In this document: piece after piece, positions 54,725 to 61,750 of the stretch
How positions within the stretch are numbered: position 1 is the stretch's first letter
Layout: the number at the start of each line of letters is the position of its first letter
NCBI RefSeq assembly: GCF_031191545.1
Contig: NZ_CP133472.1
Coordinates: 744,001-808,000 of the forward strand
Direction: 5' to 3'
Source of the DNA: Schaalia odontolytica
GTDB lineage: Bacteria; Actinomycetota; Actinomycetes; Actinomycetales; Actinomycetaceae
DNA: 64,000 nucleotides
The notes under the pieces: generated by a model
What the model was told of the DNA's origin: nothing
What the model saw: the letters and a program-made list of their open reading frames with translations, nothing else
Database searches by the model: none
Position numbers and translations under genes: made by a program

Positions 54725-55219
54725 ATGGAATTTGACGTGACCATCGAGATCCCCAAAGGGAACCGAAACAAGTACGAGATCGACCACGTGACGGGACGCA
54801 TCCGCCTGGATCGCATGCTCTTCACGTCGACCCGCTACCCGGATGACTACGGCTTCATCGACGACACCCTGGGCGAGGACGGCGATCCGCTGGACGCCCT
54901 GGTCCTCCTTGAGGAGCCCACTTTCCCCGGCTGCGTGATCCGTTGCCGCGCGCTGGGCATGTTCCGCATGCGCGACGAGAAGGGCGGCGACGACAAGGTC
55001 CTGTGCGTTCCCGCTTCGGATCAGCGCGCCTCCTGGCGTACGGAGATCGACGACGTGTCGGAGTTCCACCGCCTGGAAATCCAGCACTTCTTCGAGGTCT
55101 ACAAGGACCTCGAGCCCGGCAAGAGCGTGGAGGGCGCCCACTGGGTGGGTCGCGAAGAAGCCGAGGCCGAGATTCGCCGCTCCTACGAGCGCCTGAAGGA
55201 GCACGAGGGCGAGCACTGA
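54725..55219 (+). CDS. ppa: Inorganic pyrophosphatase (family I)
   Basis: A 164-residue soluble pyrophosphatase that drives biosynthesis by hydrolysing PPi. It shows [39 protein letters not shown] with the metal-binding aspartates, and FKDLEPGK-like [13 protein letters not shown] chose ATG 54725 because [18 protein letters not shown] is the family N-terminus and an AGGAAGG site lies upstream. The open frame upstream runs antisense through dacB and is a shadow. The ppa/dacB divergent pair is conserved in actinobacteria. Confidence 0.97.
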   Translation: MEFDVTIEIPKGNRNKYEIDHVTGRIRLDRMLFTSTRYPDDYGFIDDTLGEDGDPLDALVLLEEPTFPGCVIRCRALGMFRMRDEKGGDDKVLCVPASDQRASWRTEIDDVSEFHRLEIQHFFEVYKDLEPGKSVEGAHWVGREEAEAEIRRSYERLKEHEGEH

Positions 55220-55287
55220 GCCTATCGCTACGACGGGGCACCCCGCCCGCGCACGAGCGCCAACCCCACCCGTAGAAGGGATCCGCA

Positions 55288-55989
55288 TTGGAAACACTCC
55301 ACGAGTTCGACGAGCGCATCGGATCGTTCCAGACCGACTCGGTCCCCTACGAGCCGGTGTTCGCACTGCCCCCGTCACTGGAGGAGAAGGTGGCCCCGCG
55401 CTCCGGCTCGCTGCGGCCCTTCCACGGGGACACGGTCGCTTACTTCCTCGACGACCGGGTCCGGGATCTCGTCGGATCGATCGCGAGCGACCTCCATGCC
55501 CGTTTCGGCGAGTCGCTGTCGGAGCCGCTGCCAGTGGAAATGGCGCACGTGACGCTCCACGACCTCCACGCCTCCCCGGACCGGGACCAGGTCCGGCCCC
55601 TGGTGGAGGCCAGCTCGGCGCGCGCGAGCGCACTGGTCGCACGGGCGCGCGGGATCGGCCCCATCCGCACGGTGGCCACCGCGGTCTTCAACATGATGAA
55701 CACGAGCGCCGTCATCGGGGTCAGGGCCGTGGACGAGGAGGAGCACCGCAAGCTGCTGATGGCCCGGGGCTTGTTCGACGAGGTCGTCCCCTCCGGGCCG
55801 TTCACGCCCCACATCACCGTGGCATACTACCGGCCGGCGATGCCCGTGCCGCTGCCTCCCGGCGAGTTCCGTGACGCGCTCGCGCGGCTGACAGGACGGG
55901 TCACTGGCTTTCCCGTCGCACTCGCGCCCGAACGCCTGCACGCCCTGCGGTTCGATTCGATGGGCGGCTACTGGGCGGTTCAGCACTGA
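55288..55989 (+). CDS. 2H phosphoesterase / 2'-5' RNA ligase-like protein
   Basis: A 233-residue protein with the two HxTx motifs of the 2H phosphoesterase superfamily, HVTL at 87-90 and HITV at 175-178, spaced as in 2'-5' RNA ligase (ThpR/LigT) and related cyclic phosphodiesterases. Both histidine-threonine pairs are intact, so it is likely active on RNA ends or cyclic nucleotides; the natural substrate is unknown. The start TTG 55288 follows a GAAGGG site. It is transcribed with ppa across a 68-bp gap and ends at a strong hairpin at 56020. Confidence 0.75.
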   Translation: METLHEFDERIGSFQTDSVPYEPVFALPPSLEEKVAPRSGSLRPFHGDTVAYFLDDRVRDLVGSIASDLHARFGESLSEPLPVEMAHVTLHDLHASPDRDQVRPLVEASSARASALVARARGIGPIRTVATAVFNMMNTSAVIGVRAVDEEEHRKLLMARGLFDEVVPSGPFTPHITVAYYRPAMPVPLPPGEFRDALARLTGRVTGFPVALAPERLHALRFDSMGGYWAVQH

Positions 55990-56019
55990 GCCCGGCTCCG
56001 CCGCGTCCGGTGGCGTCCC

Positions 56020-56055
56020 GCGCCCCGCGGACCGATGGACTGGTCCGCGGGGCGC
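56020..56055. terminator. Bidirectional terminator
   Basis: A perfect 14-bp stem, GCGCCCCGCGGACC pairing with GGTCCGCGGGGCGC around an 8-nt loop, between the convergent 2H-phosphoesterase and NlpC/P60 genes. Confidence 0.85.
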
Positions 56056-56061
56056 CGGTCC

Positions 56062-57378
56062 TCACAGCCTCACGGCGTAGGGCATGATCGAGCCCCAGCT
56101 GTACACGCCGGTGATGCGCACGGGCACGCCGAAGGTGGGGGCCTCGATCATCTGGCCGTCGCCCAGGTAGATGGCAACGTGGTAGATGCCGGACTGGGTT
56201 CCGTTGGAGGACCAGAAGATCAGGTCGCCGGCTTCCATGGATCCGATCGGCACGTGCGTTCCGTAGCTGTATTGGGCGCGGGAGAGGTGCGGCAGGTCGA
56301 CGCCCGCGCTCTCCCAGGCAAGCATGGTCAGGCCGGAGCAGTCCACGCCGCCGTAGGATTCGCCGCCCCAGACGTAGGGCACTCCGAGGTAGCTCTTCGC
56401 GGTCGCGATGGCCGTGGAAGCGCCACCGCCGCCGGAGTAGGAGGGTGCCGAGTACGAGGGCTCCTCGTACGAGTAGGAGGGCGCAGTGTAGGAGTAGTCG
56501 TCATCGTCCTCGTCGTCCGATGAGGACGATGCCTGGGCTGGGGCAGCTGCGGCAGCTGCGGCAGCTGCGGCGGCGGCGTCGGCCTGACGCTGGGCGTCGG
56601 CGGCAGCGGCTGCCTGCTCGGCGGCGATGCGCGCAGCTTCCTGACGCTCGGCCTCGAGGGCGGCTTCACGCTGGTTGATGAGGTCGACGGTCGTGTTCTG
56701 CTTGGTCGCGAGCTCCTGCACGTAGGCGCCACGCTGGGCGGCGACAATCGCGGCCTCGTTCTGCGCGACGGCCGCGGCATCGTTGGCGGCGTCGGTGCGG
56801 GCCTTGACCGCGTCGGTGGCAGCCTGCTGGTTTGCGAGCGCGGAATTCGCGGCATCGCGCGTCACCTTTGCGACCTGCTCGAGAGCCGCGACGTTCTGCA
56901 TCTTCGCCTCGGCCGAGGATGAGAAGGAGTTGATGCCGGCCTGCTTCGCCTCGACGCTACGCAGTCCGTCGGAGTCGAGGTAGGGGGCAAGCGAGTCGAG
57001 CGTGCCGCCACCGCCTCGGTAGGCGGCCTGGGCGACGGAGGCGATCTGCTGCTTGCCCTCCTGGAAGGCGGCTTCGGCGGCGTCGGCTTCGGAGGAGGCC
57101 CGGGTCGCCGTTGCTGTCGCCTCGGACAAGGCTATGTTCGCCTCGTTGAGATCCTCGCCGGCGATCTGCGCATTCTGGGTCGCGGTTGCGGCTCGGGCAC
57201 TGACCTCGGCGAGCTTGACCTCAATCTGGGCGACGCTCATCTTCGCGGCCTCTTCGGCGGCCTTCGCGGCTGCGATCTCTTCCTCGGAGGGGGCGGCTTG
57301 CGCCATCTGGGGCAGCACGAGGAGGGCGCAGGCGGCGATAGCCGTCAGGCCTGTGCGAATGGTTCTGCGTCGTCTCAT
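56062..57378 (-). CDS. Secreted NlpC/P60 peptidoglycan endopeptidase with coiled-coil N-terminus
   Basis: A 438-residue RipA-like hydrolase. The signal peptide (about 1-28) ends at AQA. A long Ala/Glu-rich coiled coil follows (about 30-270), then a poly-Ala and Ser/Asp/Tyr-rich linker, and an NlpC/P60 domain in the last ~125 residues. The catalytic Cys is in GGVDCSGLTML, the His in YHVAIYLGDG, and the third polar residue follows. The coiled coil probably keeps the enzyme inactive or binds FtsEX-like partners, as in PcsB/RipC. I chose ATG 57378, giving a proper signal peptide. A CRP/GlxR-like site lies about 195 bp upstream. Confidence 0.9.
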   Translation of the reverse strand: MRRRRTIRTGLTAIAACALLVLPQMAQAAPSEEEIAAAKAAEEAAKMSVAQIEVKLAEVSARAATATQNAQIAGEDLNEANIALSEATATATRASSEADAAEAAFQEGKQQIASVAQAAYRGGGGTLDSLAPYLDSDGLRSVEAKQAGINSFSSSAEAKMQNVAALEQVAKVTRDAANSALANQQAATDAVKARTDAANDAAAVAQNEAAIVAAQRGAYVQELATKQNTTVDLINQREAALEAERQEAARIAAEQAAAAADAQRQADAAAAAAAAAAAAPAQASSSSDDEDDDDYSYTAPSYSYEEPSYSAPSYSGGGGASTAIATAKSYLGVPYVWGGESYGGVDCSGLTMLAWESAGVDLPHLSRAQYSYGTHVPIGSMEAGDLIFWSSNGTQSGIYHVAIYLGDGQMIEAPTFGVPVRITGVYSWGSIMPYAVRL

Positions 57379-57675
57379 CGTTGTCTCATCTCGTCTGATT
57401 GGGTGCGCCAGCGGGCGCGTGCCAGGGAAAAGCCTATCCACTTTCGTCACCCTTGGCAACAAACACACCAAGAAACTCAACCTTCACGTACGCAACAATT
57501 GCAACATTATTAACACCCGCCCCATACTTACCCCACAATTACGGCATTTTCATCCCACTTTCAACCATAATAGTGAGTCTTGTCACATATCCTGGCAACA
57601 CATTCCCGCTGTCACAAAAGTCCACCATCCGGGACCGCGCAGACACGACCTCGCCTATGGCAAAGAATTGGAGTC
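57379..57675. other. AT-richer upstream region of the NlpC/P60 gene
   Basis: About 300 bases of markedly lower GC than the surroundings. It contains a CRP-like site (57572) and a direct repeat of GTCAC-N-GGCAACA (57446-57461 and 57582-57600) that may bind a regulator. I looked for the ydaO/c-di-AMP riboswitch, which precedes some actinobacterial wall hydrolases, and do not see it. No gene is supported. Confidence 0.5.
57572..57587. promoter_or_regulatory. CRP/GlxR-like binding site upstream of the NlpC/P60 gene
   Basis: AGTGA-N6-TCACA at 57572-57587 matches 9 of 10 defined bases of the CRP-family consensus TGTGA-N6-TCACA. CRP of M. tuberculosis and GlxR of Corynebacterium control rpf-type wall-remodelling genes, so regulation of a wall hydrolase here is plausible. 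Confidence 0.45.
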
Positions 57676-57783
57676 ATGAACCGTCGAATGTGCCGCTGAC
57701 TGCGCGTCAGCACAAGCGACTGCCGCGCAGTCCCCCGACAGCGGGACGCGCCTCGACGCATGTTCATTTCACCGCATCTGCGG
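57676..57783 (+). ncRNA. Structured 5' leader of metY-metX, candidate riboswitch
   Basis: The region upstream of metY can fold into a multi-branched structure. The closing stem pairs ATGAAC plus CGTCGA (57676-57687) with TCGACG and GTTCAT (57753-57758 and 57762-57767), a 12-bp helix with a 3-nt bulge. Inside are three hairpins: GCTGAC/GTCAGC (57695-57711), GACTGC/GCAGTC (57718-57732) and CCCG/CGGG (57734-57745). Outside follows CCGCA/TGCGG (57772-57783). SAM-IV and other SAM-sensing leaders occur upstream of such genes in actinobacteria, but I could not match the known conserved core sequences. It may be a divergent or new class. Confidence 0.45.
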
Positions 57784-57834
57784 CCCGCCGGAGGGGAACC
57801 AGAGACGACACCCCCGACCCCGAGGAGCCGCGAT

Positions 57835-59160
57835 ATGACCGCTAACGAATGGTCCTTCGAAACCAAGCAGATCCACGCCGGATACGACCTCGACCCCGCG
57901 ACGGGCGCGACCGCGCTACCCATCTACCAGACCTCGTCCTACGCCTTCGAGGACACCGCGCAGGCAGCGAACCGCTTTGCCCTGCAGGAGCTGGGTCCCA
58001 TCTACACGCGCCTGACCAACCCGACGACAGACGCGGTCGCCTCGCGCATCGCTGCCCTCGAGGGCGGCGTCGGCGGCCTCCTCGTCTCCTCCGGCCAGTC
58101 CGCGACCGCCCTGGCGATCCTGGCCCTTGCCGTCGCCGGCAACAACATCGTCGCCTCCCCCGCCCTGTACGGCGGCACGGTCACCCTCCTGAAGAACACG
58201 CTGGGCCGCCTGGGCATCGAGACCCGCTTCGTGTCCGACCCGCTCAACATCGACGCGTGGCGGGCGCTGGCCGACGACAAGACCGTCGCCTTCTTCGGTG
58301 AGACCATCCCCAACCCGCAGGGCAACATCCTCGACATCGAGCCCATCGCGGCCCTCGCACACGAGGTCGGCGTGCCCCTCATCGTCGACAACACGGTCGC
58401 GACCCCCTACCTGATCCGCCCGATCGAGTGGGGTGCCGACATCGTCGTCCACTCGGCCACCAAGTACCTGGGCGGACACGGCACGTCGATCGCGGGCGTC
58501 ATCATCGACGCGGGGAACTTTGACTTCGCCGCCCAGCCCGAGCGCTTCCCCCTGTACAACACGCCGGACGAGTCCTACCACGGCCTCGTCTACGCCCGTG
58601 ACCTGGGGGTGGGCGGCGCGCTGGGCGCGAACCTGGCGTTCCTGCTCCGCATCCAGACGCTCATCAACCGCGACCTGGGCGCCGTCACCTCACCCTTCAA
58701 CGCGTTCCTCATTTCTCAGGGCATCGAGACCCTGTCCCTGCGCGTCGAGCGGCACGTCTCCAACGCACTGGCGGTCGCGCAATTCCTGGAAGCCCATCCG
58801 GACGTCGAGTCCGTCAACTACGCGGGCCTAGAATCCTCCCCCCACTACGAGCTGGGCAAGAAGTACGCGCCCCTGGGCACGGGAGGCCTGCTCTCCTTCG
58901 TCATCAAGGGCGGGTACGAGGCAGGTCGAGCCTTCGCGGACGGCGTGCAGCTGCTGCCCGTGGTGGCCAACATCGGCGACGCAAAGTCCCTCGTCATCCA
59001 CCCGGCATCGACGACGCACTCGCAGCTGACCGACGATGAGCTGGTGAAGGCCGGCGTCGCTCCTGGCACGGTGCGCCTGTCGATCGGCCTGGAGAACATC
59101 AAGGATATCCTCGCCGATCTGCAGCTCGGCTTCGACGCCGCCCGCGCGGCCACGGCTTAA
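57835..59160 (+). CDS. metY: O-acetylhomoserine sulfhydrylase
   Basis: A 441-residue PLP enzyme of the Cys/Met metabolism family that makes homocysteine from O-acetylhomoserine and sulfide. The PLP lysine is Lys210 in VHSATKYLGGHG. Other family signatures are IYTRLTNPTTDAVASRIAALEGG, SSGQSATALA and ETIPNPQGNILDIE. Length suits MetY rather than MetB/MetC (about 380-400 residues). I chose ATG 57835 for its GAGGAG site; an ATG 25 codons upstream lies inside the leader structure. It is followed by metX, which supplies its substrate. Confidence 0.95.
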   Translation: MTANEWSFETKQIHAGYDLDPATGATALPIYQTSSYAFEDTAQAANRFALQELGPIYTRLTNPTTDAVASRIAALEGGVGGLLVSSGQSATALAILALAVAGNNIVASPALYGGTVTLLKNTLGRLGIETRFVSDPLNIDAWRALADDKTVAFFGETIPNPQGNILDIEPIAALAHEVGVPLIVDNTVATPYLIRPIEWGADIVVHSATKYLGGHGTSIAGVIIDAGNFDFAAQPERFPLYNTPDESYHGLVYARDLGVGGALGANLAFLLRIQTLINRDLGAVTSPFNAFLISQGIETLSLRVERHVSNALAVAQFLEAHPDVESVNYAGLESSPHYELGKKYAPLGTGGLLSFVIKGGYEAGRAFADGVQLLPVVANIGDAKSLVIHPASTTHSQLTDDELVKAGVAPGTVRLSIGLENIKDILADLQLGFDAARAATA

Positions 59161-59171
59161 CACACTCGTCT

Positions 59172-59216
59172 GCGGCCTCGGAGACAAAAGACGCACTCCT
59201 GAGGCTCCGAGGCCGC
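59172..59216 (+). other. Intercistronic hairpin between metY and metX
   Basis: A perfect 12-bp stem, GCGGCCTCGGAG pairing with CTCCGAGGCCGC around a 21-nt loop. There is no T-run after it, so it is more likely an attenuating or mRNA-stabilising element than a full terminator. Confidence 0.55.
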
Positions 59217-59253
59217 CCCTCCCCCGTCCCCGCCGCCGCGAAAGAAGGACCGA

Positions 59254-60411
59254 ATGAGCCGACACAACATGCCCCCCGCACCCACCTCCGGCGCGTGGCG
59301 CGAGGGCGACCCGGTCGCCTTCCGCAAGTTCGCAAACCTGGGCGCTCAGCGCCTGGAGAACGGCGCGATCCTGCCCTCCGTGACGCTCGCCTACGAGACG
59401 TGGGGCGAACTGGACGAGGCCTCGTCGAACGCGGTCCTCATCCTGCACGCGCTGACCGGCGACGCGCACGTGTGCGGTGAGGCAGCGCCCGGGCAGCCAA
59501 CCCCCGGCTGGTGGGAGCAGATCGTGGGACCGGGGCGCATCATCGACACTGACCGCTACTTCGTCGTGGCCGCGAACGTGCTCGGCGGCTGTCAGGGGTC
59601 CACGGGCCCGGCGTCCCTCGCCCCCGACGGCGCTCCCTGGGGTTCGCACTTCCCCGTGATCTCCACGCGTGACCAGGTGTACGCCGAGTCCCGCCTGGCA
59701 GACCTGCTGGGCATCGACGAATGGAACATCGTCGTGGGCACTTCGCTGGGCGGACACCGCGCCGTCGAGTGGGCTGTCAGCTACCCGGAGCGTGTGCGCC
59801 GCCTCGTGGTCGTGGCCTCGGGCGCGCAGACCACCGCCGACCAGGCGGCATGGACGCATACGCAGATTCGCGCGATCCAACTGGATCCGTCGTGGCGCGG
59901 CGGAGACTACTACGCGGGCCCCGGCCCCACCGCAGGCCTCGCGCTCGCCCGCCAGATCGCGCACACGACCTACCGTTCCCCCTCGGAGCTGGACGAGCGC
60001 TTCGGCCGCATCCCCCAAAACGACGAGGATCCGCTGCACGGCGGGCGCCTCGCGGTCGAATCCTACCTGGACTACCACGGCGAGAAGATCGTGCGCCGTT
60101 TCGACGCGGGTTCCTACGTGACGCTATGCCGCACGATGCTCTCCCACGACGTGGGTCGCGACCGCGGCGGCATCGCCGAGGCGCTCAAGGCCGTGACCGC
60201 ACGCACGCTCGTCGTCGCGGTCGACTCGGATCGCCTGTTCTTCCCCGAACAGGTCTGGCAGATGGCGGCCGGCATCTCCGGCGCCTTCTATCGTGAGATC
60301 CACTCGGACCACGGACACGACGGCTTCCTCATCGAGCACGACCAACTGACGGCTCTCCTCGACGAGTTCCTCAACGAGAGAATCCCATCGCGCGCCTCAT
60401 CCTTCGCCTGA
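59254..60411 (+). CDS. metX: Homoserine O-acetyltransferase
   Basis: A 385-residue alpha/beta-hydrolase-fold enzyme that acetylates homoserine, feeding metY. The nucleophile is Ser164 in GTSLGGHRAVEW (commonly GGSMGGMQALEW). The oxyanion and substrate motifs NAVLILHALTGDAHV and NVLGGCQGSTGP are present, and the catalytic His lies in HSDHGHDGFLIE near the C-terminus. An AAGGA site precedes ATG 59254. The two genes form the direct-sulfhydrylation route to homocysteine. Confidence 0.95.
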   Translation: MSRHNMPPAPTSGAWREGDPVAFRKFANLGAQRLENGAILPSVTLAYETWGELDEASSNAVLILHALTGDAHVCGEAAPGQPTPGWWEQIVGPGRIIDTDRYFVVAANVLGGCQGSTGPASLAPDGAPWGSHFPVISTRDQVYAESRLADLLGIDEWNIVVGTSLGGHRAVEWAVSYPERVRRLVVVASGAQTTADQAAWTHTQIRAIQLDPSWRGGDYYAGPGPTAGLALARQIAHTTYRSPSELDERFGRIPQNDEDPLHGGRLAVESYLDYHGEKIVRRFDAGSYVTLCRTMLSHDVGRDRGGIAEALKAVTARTLVVAVDSDRLFFPEQVWQMAAGISGAFYREIHSDHGHDGFLIEHDQLTALLDEFLNERIPSRASSFA

Positions 60412-60483
60412 TCCGCGTTCACTGTCGCCGGGGCCGCCCGGGTCTCCTCTTCTCATCAACGAGGCCAGGGCGACCTCGCACGT

Positions 60484-60489
60484 TATGCT
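60484..60489 (+). promoter_or_regulatory. -10 element for a leaderless alpha/beta hydrolase transcript
   Basis: TATGCT is followed by six bases and the ATG at 60496; no Shine-Dalgarno is visible. This is the third case in the window of TANNNT-N6-ATG. Confidence 0.5.
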
Positions 60490-60495
60490 GGTCAC

Positions 60496-61641
60496 ATGAG
60501 CGTTACCAACGACCCCACACCCGGCGACGAGCTGACGCCCGACACGAGCGGCCCGCACGACCTGCCCGAGGTGGAGACCCCGGCCTCGTCGCACGAGGGG
60601 ACTGCCGGGTGCGATGTCATGGCACCCTGGGGCGAAGCCGGCCCTCCCGGCTCCGATTGGCGCGCGGACATCCTGGGGGACGGGTACGAGTCGCGCTCGA
60701 TCGAGCTGATCGACGACGCGGAAGGGCCATGCGTCGCGACCCTCGTGCGAGCCACGCCGCCGAAGAACGCACGCATGACGATCCTGTACCTGCACGGGCG
60801 CAACGACTACTTCTTCCAAACCGAGATGGCCGAGCGACTGCGCGAGGCAGGTGCCGCGTTCTACGCGCTGGACATGCGCAAGTACGGGCGTTCCCTGCGC
60901 CCCCACCAAACCATCGGATATACGGACGACCTGTCCGTGTACGACGAGGAAATCGGCGAGGCCATCGAGATCATCCGCTCGGAGCGCGACGATGAGCCGT
61001 TCGTCCTCATGGGTCACTCGACGGGCGGCCTCATCGCCACCCTGTGGGCACACCGCCACCCGGGCGTCCTCGACGGCCTCATCCTGAACTCGGCGTGGTT
61101 GGAAATGCAGTCGATGGCCGCCTGGCGCGGAGCAATGGCCCCCGTCATCGGGCGCATCGCCTCACGCAACCCCATGTGGGAGGTTCCCGCGGGAGGAGCG
61201 GGACACTATGGGCGTTCTCTCGCCGGGCGCGCCTCCTCGGACCTGCCCATCCCCGAGGGACTGGAACCCGAGGACCCATCGGTCACCGGCTGGCCGATCG
61301 CCCTCGAGTGGAAGCGACCCGAGTCCTACCCGGTGCCTGCCTCGTGGCTGGAGGCGATTATGGCCGGGCACGACACGGTCGAGAAGGACGTGCACCTGGA
61401 GTGCCCCGTCCTGTCGATGGTATCCACCTCCTCGTATGTCGACGACGAGTGGTGCGAGCGCGCCTTTACGTCCGACACCGTTTTGGACCCCGAGGTGATC
61501 GCACAGCGGAGCCTGGGCCTATCGAATCTGGTGACGATCGCGCGTTTTTCCGGCAAGCATGACCTGGTCCTGTCGGATGCCCCGGTTCGTGAGGCCGTGT
61601 ACGCGACGATGCGCGGATGGCTGGACGCCTTTGTGCGCTAG
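60496..61641 (+). CDS. Alpha/beta hydrolase (serine aminopeptidase S33/lysophospholipase-like)
   Basis: A 381-residue cytosolic hydrolase. The oxyanion region is ILYLHGRNDYFFQTEMAERL near 97-117. The nucleophile is Ser175 in LMGHSTGGLIATL. A cap region with proline-rich loops (about 215-300) follows, and the acid and His lie in the last ~100 residues (ARFSGKHDLVLSD). The first ~55 residues are an acidic, probably flexible extension. The family covers monoglyceride lipases, lysophospholipases and peptidases, so the substrate cannot be assigned. It is followed by a strong terminator at 61659. Confidence 0.85.
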   Translation: MSVTNDPTPGDELTPDTSGPHDLPEVETPASSHEGTAGCDVMAPWGEAGPPGSDWRADILGDGYESRSIELIDDAEGPCVATLVRATPPKNARMTILYLHGRNDYFFQTEMAERLREAGAAFYALDMRKYGRSLRPHQTIGYTDDLSVYDEEIGEAIEIIRSERDDEPFVLMGHSTGGLIATLWAHRHPGVLDGLILNSAWLEMQSMAAWRGAMAPVIGRIASRNPMWEVPAGGAGHYGRSLAGRASSDLPIPEGLEPEDPSVTGWPIALEWKRPESYPVPASWLEAIMAGHDTVEKDVHLECPVLSMVSTSSYVDDEWCERAFTSDTVLDPEVIAQRSLGLSNLVTIARFSGKHDLVLSDAPVREAVYATMRGWLDAFVR

Positions 61642-61658
61642 GCCCGTCCATACGCCGA

Positions 61659-61686
61659 AGGCCCGGGATCGCGAGATCCCGGGCCT
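61659..61686. terminator. Terminator after the alpha/beta hydrolase
   Basis: A perfect 12-bp stem, AGGCCCGGGATC pairing with GATCCCGGGCCT around a GCGA tetraloop, followed by TTCC. The genes on either side converge, so it may act both ways. Confidence 0.85.
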
Positions 61687-61750
61687 TTCCTGACGACTAC
61701 GCGCGTCTCCAGCGTCCGCGGGCCTCGCCGCGGGTGTTACGCTTGCTTCG

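Noticed and set aside
57379-57675. ydaO/c-di-AMP riboswitch upstream of the NlpC/P60 gene
   Set aside because: Such riboswitches occur before actinobacterial wall hydrolases, but the conserved core elements are absent here.
57676-57834. Known SAM-IV or SAM-I riboswitch
   Set aside because: The gene context fits and a TCATGA element is present, but the conserved GGCAACC-type core was not found, so only a generic structured leader is claimed.
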